64,000 bases of DNA from JANQQC01 sp965262255. Its GTDB lineage: Bacteria > Pseudomonadota > Alphaproteobacteria > Caulobacterales > Hyphomonadaceae. Of this stretch, positions 29,019 through 39,570 are shown piece after piece. Positions within the stretch are counted from its first letter, which is position 1. The number at the start of each line of letters is the position of its first letter. The notes under the pieces are model-generated. The model saw only the letters and a program-made list of their open reading frames with translations. It did not search any database and was not told the origin of the DNA. The position numbers and the translations under genes were made by a program. The DNA is taken from the NCBI GenBank assembly GCA_965262255.1, contig OZ253505.1, positions 1,550,001 to 1,614,000 of the forward strand, written 5' to 3'.

Positions 29019-29926
29019 TTGACGAAAATAAATTTTTCCAATCGGGTCGCGATTGTGACAGGGGCAGGAAGAGGTCTTGGAAGGGAACACGCCCTAGAAC
29101 TAGCTCGTCGAGGAGCAAGAGTCGTAGTGAATGATTTTGGGGGATTGGTAGGCGGGACCGGCGATGGTTCAAAGGCCACCCATGAGGTCGTTGAAGAGAT
29201 CAGAGCAGACGCGGGTTAGCGATAGCAAATAGGGCTTCAGTCTGCGATCCTGTTGGTGTTCAGGAGATGATTAACGAAGCGGTAAAAGAATTCGGTCGAA
29301 TCGACATCATCGTCGCCAACGCGGGAATACTAAGGGATAAATCTTTCGCTAAAATGACCGATCAGGACATTGACGCAGTGTTAGATGTTCACTTGCGCGG
29401 TACATTTTTACCTGTTCGAGCCGCTTGACCAATTATGAAAGAACAAAATTACGGACGAATTGTAGTAACGACATCCTCGACAGGTCTTTACGGGAATTTC
29501 GGTCAAGCAAATTACGCGGCGCCAAAGTTAGGCCTTGTTGGTTTGAGGAATACTCTCAAAATTGAAGGTGCCAAAAACAACATTCATGTCAACGCTATTT
29601 GTCCAGTGGCATCAACTCGAATGACAGCGGGTTAAATGTCAGAACAAATGAATGAAGCTTTCAAACCAGAGTTCGTCACTCCCGCGGTTATAAACCTTGT
29701 TAAAGAAGATGCTGCCAGTGGGGTTATAATTTCCGCGGGAGCAGGTGCGTTTTCTATGGCCCAGATTTTAGAAACAAGGGGTGCTTTCGTTGGAATTGGC
29801 GACGACCTCACTGCAGAAGCGGTTGCAGCGAAATGGGACAAAATTACCGATACATCTATTGCTAAACCATTAAGCAATGGGAGTGAACACGGCGTACATA
29901 TCTTTGAGTGTATTGCAAGGGGGTGA
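29019..29926 (+). pseudogene. SDR (HSD17B4-like) pseudogene, copy 1
   Basis: It aligns along its length with the intact SDR at 37519-38493. Three lesions are visible: a one-base deletion near 29213 shifting the frame at the RADAG segment; TGA replacing the Trp codon of AWPIMKEQ at about 29428; and TAA replacing a Leu codon after MTAG at about 29633. The sequence between lesions remains highly similar, so inactivation is recent. It follows the intact TonB receptor gene directly. Confidence 0.92.
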
Positions 29927-30616
29927 TGTCGCTACATTACTACAATAACGTAACTGAGCTGAGAATAATCCATCTCTTTTTTATTAGTCGTTGAATAGTT
30001 TTCAGCGCAAAAAAATCATTCCAAATTTCGCGCAAGGCTACTGAGTAACTTTGGTACGTGTCGTTGAAGTTGAATGCATGCAGAAATAAAGTTAAAGGTG
30101 TCACTATGTTGGGTAAGAAGGGTTTGGTGACCGTGGTAGGTTGTATCATAAACATGTTCTGACTTTTTTGGCAATTGCGATAGGGAACTTTCCCGCATAG
30201 TGAATACTAGTGATGCTCAAAGTACAGACTCGTGTTAGCCGATTTTGGCAGTCGTGTAAGCGGAGCGATACGGAAAATTCACTTTTACAGTCTTCTGACA
30301 GTTAGCGATTGTGTCTGAATTTATAGAGCGATAAGTGGGAGCCGGAACGGTTAATTTCGGGATATTTTTAGCGTTCAATCTTACGGAAAAAGTTTTGATA
30401 AAACTAGAAACAGCTGCGCTCATTTGCTGGGAACATAATGGATATAGATTTGAAGCAAATACCCGCTACTCGTGCAAACCTTGGGGAAGAGTTTGAATTT
30501 TTATTGATCAGTTAGCATTCTATCGGATGAACGTTTCCGCAAATCTTTTACTTTTTGGATAGAAAAATGATACGACAAGGAACGTGTATCTGGTCTTAAT
30601 CGGAGTGATAATTTTA
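29927..30616. other. Intergenic
   Basis: No gene recognised. It lies between the SDR pseudogene and a MITE. Confidence 0.4.
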
Positions 30617-30827
30617 CACGATTATATACCTATGACTACGAAATTCTAACGAAAAGGGCATATGTCGCCAGCGTTGCTTAACGAACCACCGTTTCGCGGA
30701 TTCGTTGTACGGGAATTATAGAGCTATTTGTAAGAGAGAGAATTTAGAATGTTTCACGCTGTTTCTCCGTTACCACGGGACTGTTTTGCACGATACCGCA
30801 TTTTGTGTCAATAGGTGTATAGTCGTT
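30617..30827. mobile_element. MITE with CGAYTATAYACCTAT ends, older copy
   Basis: The left end CACGATTATATACCTATGACTA and right end (complement: AACGACTATACACCTATTGA) are inverted repeats. The interior matches the MITE at 43149-43394 in reverse orientation, including the GTTTCTCCGTTACCACGG block. Flanks no longer show a clear target duplication. Ends resemble those of the TnpB elements. Confidence 0.7.
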
Positions 30828-30897
30828 TTTTGTTGACACGCGTGCAAGTTTAATGTAATTTCAACAGCTAGGCGCGACTATCTTTGGAGTCAAACTA

Positions 30898-31428
30898 ATG
30901 CTGAGAACAACACTAACTGCCTTGTGTGCTTTAACCTTTTCGGTCTCTCCTGCAATTTGTTCGGACGCAGACACAAATGGAGCCGCTGATCAATGGTACT
31001 TGACTACTGGGTGGAACCATATAACACTTTCTTCTCCGCTTTACCTGCACACCGGGATCAAAGGAGTAGAGGTTGGCATAGGTTCAGATAGGTATTCCGG
31101 GGGGGGGGAATGGTATTTTGGAGATGATTATAGCTTTGTAAGCGATATTGAAAACAACCAACAAGCGCTATTATCTCATTTCAGTTTCGGCAAGAGATAC
31201 AGTGAACAAATAACTGTGTACGGAAAGCTGGGGACTACATTTATAATTATTGATGGATCTCGCGGTGGAAGTACCATTGACGCGGGAATAGGGGTGGCAT
31301 ACAATATTTCTGAGAATGTTTCTTTGAAATTTGAAACTGTTAAACCACTATATTGGTTAGAGGACATTTATGATTTTGAAACCGATTCTACGACTCTCAC
31401 GAGCATTAAGCTGAGTTTGGACTTTTAG
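30898..31428 (+). CDS. Small outer-membrane beta-barrel protein
   Basis: 176 residues with a signal peptide (cut near AICS), alternating hydrophobic strands and a C-terminal IKLSLDF ending in Phe, as expected of an eight-strand-type outer-membrane barrel. No enzymatic motif was recognised. A broken copy lies at 38965-39570, also downstream of an SDR gene. The sequence keeps a run of nine G at about 31098-31106, a possible slippage site. Confidence 0.7.
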   Translation: MLRTTLTALCALTFSVSPAICSDADTNGAADQWYLTTGWNHITLSSPLYLHTGIKGVEVGIGSDRYSGGGEWYFGDDYSFVSDIENNQQALLSHFSFGKRYSEQITVYGKLGTTFIIIDGSRGGSTIDAGIGVAYNISENVSLKFETVKPLYWLEDIYDFETDSTTLTSIKLSLDF

Positions 31429-31976
31429 TGGTCAGTTAGGAAGAAATGTTAGAATTAGCGTTTCAATGAGGTGGTAGCATATTGGATTGGACGAAGGGGA
31501 ACAATTTGGAAGCAACCTGAACAGTTAGGAGAATGTTGCGGAAATCGGTTGGATCGATTTCACGTTGACCAATTTTCTCTTTTTCTACTAAGTCAGAAAC
31601 GTCAAAGAACTTTTTTGCTTTTGGGTCAATTTCGGGGGCAACTCTCGTAATGCAGGTGAGTAGCATACAGCGCTCTTGGTCTTTCTTCCTGGCTTAACTT
31701 TCGATCTACAGCTCATTTTTCTCATATTTCGTTAACTGATTCAGCTCGTATGAGGTCGGTTCTAGCGATATTTGCGAATGCGTGGCTCCGGTAAATAAGC
31801 GAGAACTCTTACTACCGCAACTATGACGAACGTTTCGGCAACTAAGCGATAGATTGGTGTTAGCGCAAAATTGCAAGTCAATTCCTAAATTCTATCAGAG
31901 TAATTCCCTACTTGTAGAACACTGTACAGATGGATGTTTCTTAACTAGAACTGAAGTTTTTTCAAGGTAGTGTAAT
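31429..31976. repeat. Non-coding part of the segmental duplication
   Basis: Homologous to 39571-40085: shared stretches include TTTTTTGCTTTTGGGT and AATTTTCTCT. It holds no conserved open frame; a minus-strand frame at 31463-31666 is broken in the other copy. Confidence 0.65.
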
Positions 31977-33275
31977 GATAAGTCTGGGAATTGAAATTTG
32001 AAAATCGATTCCTAGGGATATGAAAATCCCCAGGAAATGATCGTCAAAATCTGCTACCTTCGATAGGGGATCCTGTTAAACATCTATTTAGGGGAACAGT
32101 AATGGACAACGATGATTATAACTTAATGAAGGCTGTTCAGAAGCAATTCTCTCACGAAGGGGAATTCCCTTTTTAGGAGATCATGGAGATGGTCTTTAAC
32201 GTCGTAAAGCGGATGGAACGGGAGCAGTGCCTCGGTGCAGAACACTGCGAGCGAACCGGCAAAGACCGTCGTGGTTATGCCAACGGTTTCAAGCCGAAGT
32301 GTCTAGCGACTTGAGTTGGAATGCAGGATGTACACGTTCCGAAGACGGCCAATCACGGAGACACTCCGTCCTTTCGAGTACGGCAGCGGAGTGTTACTTC
32401 TAAAGCGTTTCAACTCGTGATGTTGAAGCCATATTTAAGCATTTCGGCATCGAGACCTTGTCCTCAAACCACGTGTCTAAAGCGAACAAGATGTTAGACG
32501 ACCAGTTTGAACATGGAGTAACCGAGAACTTTGCGAGTTTCCTTATCTTATCCTTAATGCTCGTTACAAGAAAATGCGCCTTAACAGTGTTATTCAGGAT
32601 GTCGCCGTCCATTCTGCCATCTTTGTCGATCGCTAGGGCCGGCACACCGTTCTCGGCGTTTCTGTGGCTTACTCAGAAGCAGATATACGCTGGAGAACGT
32701 TCCCAGAAAGCTTTGTTGAACGAAAGCAGTGTTGGGTCGAGTGTATTGTTTCTGATGACCACGCTGGCCTAACAATGGCACGTAAGGCCGTCTTTACCGT
32801 AGCTAAGTGGCAACGCTGCCAGTTCCATCTATCGCAAAACGCTGTTCGACACGCCTCTTCTAAAGAAAATCAAAAAGTCTATCGCCGCGGAACACAGAAC
32901 AGGCTAAAACGCTGAGAATCTGTAGCAGGCTCAGGCCGACTTGAAAGAACTTGTCGCTAAGTATTCTAAAATCGCTAAGAAACTCGCTGATTGGCTTGAT
33001 ATCAACGTTGCGGAAAGTCTGACCGTGTTCGCCATTCCGGCAACAGCTTCGAAGAACTATGAGGATCTCTAACCTCATAGAACGCGCCGTCAAACAACAA
33101 TTAGATGTCAGAACCCGTAAAACAAGGATATTCCCCAACGAGGCTTCCTTGTTAAGGCTCGTAACTGCTATTGTCGTCGAAATCGATGAAAAATGGATCG
33201 CTCAGAACCGTATATATATTTCCCGGAGTGAGTAATTTTATGACCAGAAATATAATGATTTTCCAGACTTAATCC
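31977..33275 (+). mobile_element. IS256 (Mutator) family element, decayed
   Basis: The ends GATAAGTCTGG at 31977 and the complement of GGATTAAGTCTGG ending near 33275 are inverted repeats. A hairpin (about 32009-32036, TTCCTAGGGAT...ATCCCCAGGAA) lies between the left end and the transposase. The single gene inside is dead. Confidence 0.8.
32102..33235 (+). pseudogene. IS256-family transposase pseudogene
   Basis: It opens MDNDDYNLMKAVQKQF and continues through GKDRRGYANGF. The catalytic-region block SDDHAGLTMARKAVF...WQRCQFHLSQNAVRH and the C-terminus EIDEKW.AQNR are all recognisable. In-frame stops (for example at about 32175) and frameshifts break it into pieces. The sequence just before its stop happens to resemble the TnpB right-end motif, but reads as the IS256 C-terminus. 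Confidence 0.85.
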
Positions 33276-33315
33276 TACAGAACCTTGAGTTCTGCAACTC
33301 TTTTCAATCTCAAAA

Positions 33316-35121
33316 CTAGCCATTCGATTCTGAAGTAGCCTTTGGGCAGGTGCCATTTTTTCGGTAATGTAATGCCGCGGAAAGCATATCTTCCTCGGGA
33401 TCACCAAGGTCTACTGAAAGATCGTCAGTGACAAAACAGCCGTGGACTTTCTTGCCATACTTGCTTTTTGTATCAGCTGGTTTGAAACCATACGGGTAAT
33501 CACCTTCTTTCTTGTTGTTCGCGTATTCCGTGTCAAATAACTCATATCTTATACCGCAGTTGCTTATAAACCTTTCTGATACGTAAGAACTTCCGCATGT
33601 CTGCTCTCCAATTTGGATTACCTCCACGTCGATTCCTAAGAGCCCGTTAATGATAAGCTCTCCTACGTGGCAAGTTTCAGCTGAGGTCAAAAGGTAAACT
33701 CTATCTAAATTTAGAGACTTCAAATCAAAATCATATGTTTTGTTTGGACGGCAATTCAGCCATAAGTATCCAGAACACTCGCCATCAAACTTATCGGGAG
33801 ACTGGTTACAGTACTCTTTATCCTTACCTGCTTGCGTAGTGGCCAGACATTTCGAATAAAATGGGGTGCCTGGAGGATAATCGCTCAAACTATCTTTTTC
33901 ATCGCGATTCCTTTTATACCTAAATTGCTTGCCCTCCGTATTCTCTTTTCCAAGTATGGTATACAACAACATAGGTTCAGTCCGGTCTGTATCACGTATA
34001 TTTTCTCTTTTTTTGTAGTATCTAATATCTAAAACTACATCTTTCACTTCGTTTTTCTTAAATTTCTTAATGGACTCATACATTTGACGGAAAGAATTGA
34101 ATTCTTCACCGAGACTTATGTATCCAACCATACCACTGTCGGTTTCAATTAGTTTTGTAAAATCAATACTATCAATCTCTGAACGCCTAGGAGTAAGGGA
34201 AACTGTTTTTTCCTTTTTTGTGTCTCGGTCAATAAGTACAAACTTTGTAACATCGCTAAGGCTTTTCGGTTCTAGCAAATAGTCAATTTCTTTTTCAAAG
34301 TCTTCTCTATCGGTCGAAATGAAATCAATACCGTTTAGTTTAACCAGTTTATCTCCGCGTTTAACCTTTGGCGATCCGTTAACAAGCTCTTGCCCCGGTG
34401 AATTAGGTCCAACATACTTGACTAAATAATCCCGCGGTGGTTTTTCGGAACGTTTGTCCCAAAGTATATCGAAATTATACATTCCCCAAAACGGTTCAAT
34501 TGGACCGATAATTGTAGACTCGAACAAATCGTGCTTAGGCGATCCATCTGCTAACTTAGCAGACGATCGCAAGTGTTGAAAGTAGCTATCTTTATCAGTC
34601 ATGTTCTTCAAATGTGCATTATAATTTGCAGATTTCTCAACAAAATCATTAGGATTCAAATCAACGACTTCGTCATGAAAAATGTAGTTTGTACGCATTA
34701 TTTCACGAATCGAGAAAAGTTCATCTAACATAGTACCGTAGGATGTTTCGTAATCTACAGAATACTTGTCTACGCATACGCATCTATTGAAGTAATTGCG
34801 GCCTGAATACATGTTTGCCGGACTGTACAAGTATTCGTCTTTCTTCCAAATGTATGCGGAAGCCGGAAGAGGTTTTTTATTGAGGTTTGCCGGGGTTCTT
34901 GACAGTTCTTCTTCAGAAAGAGGCGTACATCCCGCTATGACTTTTCGAGAACTTTTTTTTGGCTTTATAGGATACGAGCGGAGAGATGAAGGGTGTACCT
35001 CAGTTCGGCTACCCTTGAATTGCGATTCGGTCTCATCCCCGCAACCTGCTATAAAAATGAACGTAGACCAAAATATGGCCGAGGTTGCTCGAGTCCTGAA
35101 CGGTTCCGATTGATTTGGCAT
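33316..35121 (-). CDS. S41 peptidase-like lipoprotein lacking catalytic residues
   Basis: 601 residues. A lipobox (IAGC, Cys27) predicts a lipoprotein. A PDZ-like region (about 230-300, PGQELVNGSPKVKRGDKLVKLNG) precedes an S41 core and the family's C-terminal module with GDPEEDMLSAALHYRKNGTCP. In active relatives the nucleophile lies in TCSASE and the lysine in TCGKPYG. Here they read TCHVGE (484-488) and TCGSSY (508-513), so Ser and Lys both appear lost. The frame is long and intact, arguing for a retained non-catalytic role such as binding. The substrate is unknown. Confidence 0.8.
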   Translation of the reverse strand: MPNQSEPFRTRATSAIFWSTFIFIAGCGDETESQFKGSRTEVHPSSLRSYPIKPKKSSRKVIAGCTPLSEEELSRTPANLNKKPLPASAYIWKKDEYLYSPANMYSGRNYFNRCVCVDKYSVDYETSYGTMLDELFSIREIMRTNYIFHDEVVDLNPNDFVEKSANYNAHLKNMTDKDSYFQHLRSSAKLADGSPKHDLFESTIIGPIEPFWGMYNFDILWDKRSEKPPRDYLVKYVGPNSPGQELVNGSPKVKRGDKLVKLNGIDFISTDREDFEKEIDYLLEPKSLSDVTKFVLIDRDTKKEKTVSLTPRRSEIDSIDFTKLIETDSGMVGYISLGEEFNSFRQMYESIKKFKKNEVKDVVLDIRYYKKRENIRDTDRTEPMLLYTILGKENTEGKQFRYKRNRDEKDSLSDYPPGTPFYSKCLATTQAGKDKEYCNQSPDKFDGECSGYLWLNCRPNKTYDFDLKSLNLDRVYLLTSAETCHVGELIINGLLGIDVEVIQIGEQTCGSSYVSERFISNCGIRYELFDTEYANNKKEGDYPYGFKPADTKSKYGKKVHGCFVTDDLSVDLGDPEEDMLSAALHYRKNGTCPKATSESNG

Positions 35122-35172
35122 TACACATCAACTTTCATTACTCAACTCTGTACTGGTGCAAATACACATACA

Positions 35173-35321
35173 GAAACTTTAGCGAAACACGAAGTTTGGA
35201 AAAACACCTGCAAAAAATTGAAGCTTCGGCGACTATATGGCCCTAGAATAAGGCATTTGGCTATCCTGTTTGAGCGCAAATCATCGAAATTCGAACAAGT
35301 AAAGAGTTTCATAGCAGTCTC
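35173..35321. mobile_element. 150-bp MITE, copy 4
   Basis: GAAACTTTAGCGAAAC at left and GCAGTCTC at right; 149 bp. Flanks ATACA and ATACT match at 4 of 5 bases. The interior GGCCCTAGAATAAGGCATTT is shared with the copy at 62996. Confidence 0.75.
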
Positions 35322-35606
35322 ATACTGAACCAAAATTGCCAAAAACGAAGATAATCCATACTGTAAGTTCGTTCTATCCAGATTAGAAAGAAATATTTCA
35401 TAAACAGTATAACACAAAAACCGACTTTACGTAAAATGATGCGACCGCTCCGCAAAAGGTTAACAAGATAGCTGTTCTCGTTTACCTAATCAGTATGGCC
35501 GAACGAAGACATGATTTACATAAACTCCAATCCCCGACACTTGATTGCGGGATTATAAAGTGAGATGGTTTCTCGTGCGTGCTGTATGTATCAGCTCAAA
35601 GACATA

Positions 35607-37024
35607 TGGAATCTAGGTCTTTTGGAAAAAGGGAAGATCGCCCTATATGTAGGTAAAGTCTAACCACCTAACAAAGGGTATCTTCCCATGCGACTAATTT
35701 ACATGAGACCACTAATTTTTCAAGCCACAGCGTCAACGCGGGCGAAGTTAGCGGAAAAGGACATGACTCCAGCAAAGCAGATGGAGCTGGAAAGGGTTTG
35801 TAAGGTTAATCTCTGGTTAACCTTGAGGAACGATAAAGACATGGGCGCGAAAGAGGCAGCAGAAGCAGTAGGTGAGCCCGTTGCCAATCTGTATCGCTGG
35901 CAGAAAGACCCAACAGTCCGTTCGACTCGCCCGAAGACACTGCGCGAGTCGAAACGAACTCCTGAACTCGTCGAAGCTGTGAGACAACTCCGTCTAGAGC
36001 AGAAAACTTGGGGAAAAGAGAAGATTGCCAGAAGATTGCAAGAAGAAGGCTTTGATACCAGCATTTCGACAGTCGGGCGCATCCTTACTGATCTGATTGC
36101 AAAAGGCATAGTCCAGGCCTATGATCATTTTATTTCCGGGAGCCGAAAACGTCGAAAGAAAAAGTCTTCCCGTCCGCATGCCATACGATTACCGAAAGGG
36201 TTAAAGCCGACGATACCAGGAGAGATTATTCAAGTGGACACAGTTCATGTCGAGCTCCCTGACGGAACAAAAATCTATCATATCAACGCCATATGCCCGG
36301 TTACTCGTGTTTGCTATGGTGAGGCCTTCACGAGTGCGAGTGCGAAAAATGCCAGCATCTTCCTAAAAAACATGATCGACTATATGCCCTTCAAAGTTCA
36401 GGCGATCCAAACAGACCAAGGCTCTGAGTTTAGAGGGGAGTTCGAAACAACCTGCAAAGACCTAGGCTTGACGTTCTACAATCTTCCTCGGAAATCTCCT
36501 AAACTAAACGCTCACGTTGAACGCCTTAACAGAACTTGGCAAGAAGAATTTTATAACTGTTGGGAGTTCAGCAATCATACTCTTGAAATGATCAATCGTA
36601 ACATAGAGTCCTATACCGATCATTACAACTCTGAACGGTATCACAAAAGCCTTGATTTACTCACTCCATTCGCCTATCTGGAGAAATATTGGCCGTCTCT
36701 CCTCGCGTCCAATGACTAAGTCACCCCTACTCCCTCGAACGCAGGGAAACCTTATTGATGACTCTCCCGCGGTATTATCAGTCAACGCGAGCATAACGTC
36801 ATCCAATGGGTGACTAGCTTTGTTATCTACGACCTATTAGACACAGACCGTTACCAACGGCCATAGGGACTTTAACCGCAAACAATTAGGCAGTTACTTT
36901 GAGGCGAGGGGCGAAACTATGCGACTATGGAAGGGAGATACTTATGGACTTTAGAATCCCCTACAATCGTTCGCTAACTCCTGCTAGCGTATGCAAAAAT
37001 CGGTCAAAAAATTATTGGGAATAG
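35607..37024 (+). mobile_element. IS481/IS3-like element, family A, apparently intact
   Basis: It spans from the conserved left region (CATATGGAATCTAGGTCTTT) to the right end AAAAATCGGTCAAAAAATTATT. A long non-coding tail of about 300 bp follows the transposase and is conserved in the remnant at 21866-22350. Classical inverted repeats are not evident, so the exact ends are approximate. Confidence 0.75.
35688..36719 (+). CDS. IS481/IS3-like DDE transposase (family A)
   Basis: 343 residues. An N-terminal helix-turn-helix region (GAKEAAEAVGEPVANLYRWQ) is followed by a second HTH-like region and an rve-type integrase core: Asp in IIQVDTVHVEL, Asp in QTDQGSEFRG, Glu in NAHVERLNRTWQEEF. All three catalytic acids are present and the frame is intact, so the element is potentially active. 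Related to, but distinct from, the transposase at 44829. Confidence 0.9.
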   Translation: MRLIYMRPLIFQATASTRAKLAEKDMTPAKQMELERVCKVNLWLTLRNDKDMGAKEAAEAVGEPVANLYRWQKDPTVRSTRPKTLRESKRTPELVEAVRQLRLEQKTWGKEKIARRLQEEGFDTSISTVGRILTDLIAKGIVQAYDHFISGSRKRRKKKSSRPHAIRLPKGLKPTIPGEIIQVDTVHVELPDGTKIYHINAICPVTRVCYGEAFTSASAKNASIFLKNMIDYMPFKVQAIQTDQGSEFRGEFETTCKDLGLTFYNLPRKSPKLNAHVERLNRTWQEEFYNCWEFSNHTLEMINRNIESYTDHYNSERYHKSLDLLTPFAYLEKYWPSLLASND

Positions 37025-37204
37025 TATAGAAACTACGAAATCACTGAAAGTCTCGTTACTTCCCCGACTACTATTGTGACAAGAACGTACGGAACCCCCG
37101 GCTTCCCTTGCGTCTGCTCTTCCTAAGCACAACTAGTCAGAAATACACTGCCCTAAGATTAGGTCCATACAGGATCTTATCTTCGATCAACGAGCCGACA
37201 CACT

Positions 37205-37517
37205 AGGGTATTAACAGAACTTTACGTTGAATTACGCACGAAACGACTTTTCATTCGACTAGGATTGGTTTTCTATAGCAGGGGTTGACGACACGAATCA
37301 GAACGCTGTTATTTCTTCAATAGACGCATACAAATTCTTCACGGCGAGCGCTGCTTGGAATGTAAATGAAAATCTACGCCTTACAGGTGGTGTTAAGAAT
37401 TCATTTGATACTGTTTCTCCTATTTTGAGAAGTAACCAAGAGCGGTTTAATACGCATCCGGCTAAATGCGTTCCGTTTGTTAGAGTTTTCTGTGTTAGAA
37501 TAAAGATTTCTTTTTAA
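37205..37517 (+). pseudogene. C-terminal fragment of a TonB-dependent receptor
   Basis: It matches about 28640-28943, the last ~100 residues of the intact receptor, with many substitutions; an internal TAG replaces the MDWFF region. The rest of the gene is missing. The stop lies one base before the current frame of the SDR gene, as in the parental arrangement. Confidence 0.9.
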
Positions 37518-37518
37518 G

Positions 37519-38493
37519 TTGCGCAATCCAAATCTTTGGAGCGAGCGATGGAAACACTTTGAAGGTTGGGAAAAAGCAGAATTGTCCAGAAAAATAGAAT
37601 TCGTTGACCGGGTAGCTTTAGTGACGGGAGCAGGGGGAGGGCTCGGGCGGGAACACGCTATCGAACTTGCTCGTCGCGGTGCAAATGTCGTAGTTAACGA
37701 TTTCGGTGGTTCGTTAGACGGCTCAGGTGTAAGTTCAGATGCCTCGGATCGTGTTGTGGAAGAAATTAAGGCGTTTGGCGGGCAAGCAATCTCAAATCGG
37801 GCTTCGGTCAGCGACCCTGTCGGTGTTCAGGAGATGATTGACGGCGCTGTAAAAGAGTTCGGTCATATCGATATCATCGTTGCTAACGCCGGAATACTAA
37901 GAGATAAATCTTTTTCAAAAATGACAGATCAGGACATTGACGCTGTATTTGATGTTCATTTGCGCGGTACATTTTTACCTATTCGAACAGCTTGGCCAAT
38001 TATGAAAGAACAAAATTATGGACGAATTGTTGTAACGACATCCTCGACAGGTCTTTATGGGAATTTCGGGCAAGCAAATTACGCGGCGGCAAAGTTAGGC
38101 CTTGTTGGTTTGATGAATACTCTCAAAATTGAAGGTGCCAAAAACAACATTCATGTCAACGCTATTTGTCCAGTTGCATCAACACGAATGACAGCGGGTC
38201 TAATGTCAGAACAAATGAATGAGGCTTTCAAACCAGAGTACGTCACTCCCGCGGTTATAAACCTTGTTAAAGAAGATGCCCCCAGTGGGGTTATAATTTC
38301 CGCGGGAGCAGGTGCGTTTTCTATGGCTCAGATTGTAGAAACAAGGGGTGCGTTCGTTGGAGTTGGGAGCGACCTTTCGGCCGAAGCGGTTGCGTCCAAG
38401 TGGAGCGAGATAACCGACACGAGGGATGCAAAGCCTCTGAAAAACGGAAGTGAACACGGCGCACATATTTATGAGTGTATTTCGCGGAGGTAA
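37519..38493 (+). CDS. Short-chain dehydrogenase, HSD17B4/MFE-2-like (3-hydroxyacyl-CoA dehydrogenase type)
   Basis: 324 residues from TTG 37519. TGAGGGLG (36-43) and NAG (123-125) bind NAD(P). The catalytic Ser (175/176), Tyr188 and Lys192 (YAAAK) are present. Similarity to the dehydrogenase domain of peroxisomal multifunctional enzyme type 2 is clear in VNDFGGSLDGSG and ANAGILRDKSF. It would oxidise a 3-hydroxyacyl-CoA or a hydroxysteroid. Homology with copy 1 starts near residue 25, so a TTG at 37582 may be the true start. This copy is intact; the one at 29019 is dead. Confidence 0.9.
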   Translation: MRNPNLWSERWKHFEGWEKAELSRKIEFVDRVALVTGAGGGLGREHAIELARRGANVVVNDFGGSLDGSGVSSDASDRVVEEIKAFGGQAISNRASVSDPVGVQEMIDGAVKEFGHIDIIVANAGILRDKSFSKMTDQDIDAVFDVHLRGTFLPIRTAWPIMKEQNYGRIVVTTSSTGLYGNFGQANYAAAKLGLVGLMNTLKIEGAKNNIHVNAICPVASTRMTAGLMSEQMNEAFKPEYVTPAVINLVKEDAPSGVIISAGAGAFSMAQIVETRGAFVGVGSDLSAEAVASKWSEITDTRDAKPLKNGSEHGAHIYECISRR

Positions 38494-38964
38494 GCCGCCC
38501 TGCGTGTGACTATATTGACACTGCTTGAATTGGGAGTGGTGCGCCAATGGTTTGGCGGGATCTCTGCGTTTCTCCGGCCAGAAGAGAGACACTTCAAATA
38601 CTTCTATGGACGAGGAATCACTCCACAAGTCCTAGTAAAGGTATCGCTTAGGGGCGAGTGTCATCTGCCTCAACAGGTCTGATGACAAAGGCATGGTGAC
38701 AAACTAGTGCTTATTTTGGCAGTACGTTCTAACTCTTCGGAAGAGTTCTATTGGCGATAATTTTGAAGAAAAACGGCGAGGCGAAAATCTAACGCCATAA
38801 TTGTCTTAACAGTTTATTGCAGTCTAGTAAGTCGCAGGCTCGAACTGCGCGTTTCGGCTTGATCAGCGCAGTTATTACGATCGCTTCCCAAATTTTTTGA
38901 CATTAGAATAATTTAAGTGTAGTCTGCTCAATTTGTCAAAAAATATTCTGTCGGAGATACAATT
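38494..38964. other. Intergenic
   Basis: No gene recognised between the SDR and the broken barrel gene. Confidence 0.4.
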
Positions 38965-39570
38965 ATGATGAAAACATTACTAACTGCGTTTTCGGCTTTG
39001 ACCTTTTCGGTTTTTCCTGCAATCGCTAATCAGTGGTACATGAATACTGGGTGGGCCATTTAGCACTGTCTTCTACGCTTTATCTGCAAAGCGGGACCAA
39101 AGGAGTAGAGGTTGGCGTAGGTTCAGATAGGTATTTTAAGGAAGGGAACTGGTACTATGGAGATGATATTAGCTTTATTAGAGCAGTTGCCGATCAAGTT
39201 GAACCTACGTTTTTGCACGGATATTTATGAAAATACCACAGATAATTTCTGAAATGGGGTCAACTTGTTAGGTTTTTGCTCTAGCGATATTGAAAACAAC
39301 CAACAAGCCCTAATTTCTTCTGTCAGTTTCGGTAAAAGATATAGTGAACAAATAACTGTGTATGGAAAGTTGGGGTCTACATTTGTAGCTATTGATGGAC
39401 ATCGTGGTGGAACAACCATAGACGCGGGGATAGGGGTAGCATTCAGTATTTCCGAAAATGTTTCTTTAAAACTTGAAACTGTTAAACCATTATATTGGTT
39501 GGAGGACATTTATGATTTTGAAACGGATTCTACGACTCTGACGAACATTAAGTTGAGTTTGGACTTTTAG
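38965..39570 (+). pseudogene. Small outer-membrane barrel protein pseudogene, copy 2
   Basis: Homologous to 30898-31428. A one-base loss after the TGW codons (about 39050) gives an early TAG, and a ~102-bp TA-flanked MITE (39181-39280) interrupts the middle. The 3' half remains nearly intact through IKLSLDF. Confidence 0.9.
39181..39280. mobile_element. 100-bp TA-flanked MITE inside the barrel pseudogene
   Basis: GAGCA at left and TGCTC at right, with the inner CAAGTTGA...TCAACTTG also inverted, flanked by TA on both sides. The sequence is absent from the intact gene at 30898, so the insertion boundaries are direct. Confidence 0.75.

Noticed and set aside
31463..31666. 67-codon minus-strand frame after the barrel gene
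   Set aside because: The duplicated region at about 39640-39810 does not preserve the frame.
33196..33228. GCTCAGAACCGTATA followed by TATATTTCCC, resembling the TnpB right end
   Set aside because: In frame it reads as the C-terminus of the IS256 transposase pseudogene (EIDEKW.AQNR), so the resemblance is probably chance.
35142..35417. 91-codon minus-strand open frame
   Set aside because: Most of it is the 150-bp MITE read backwards.
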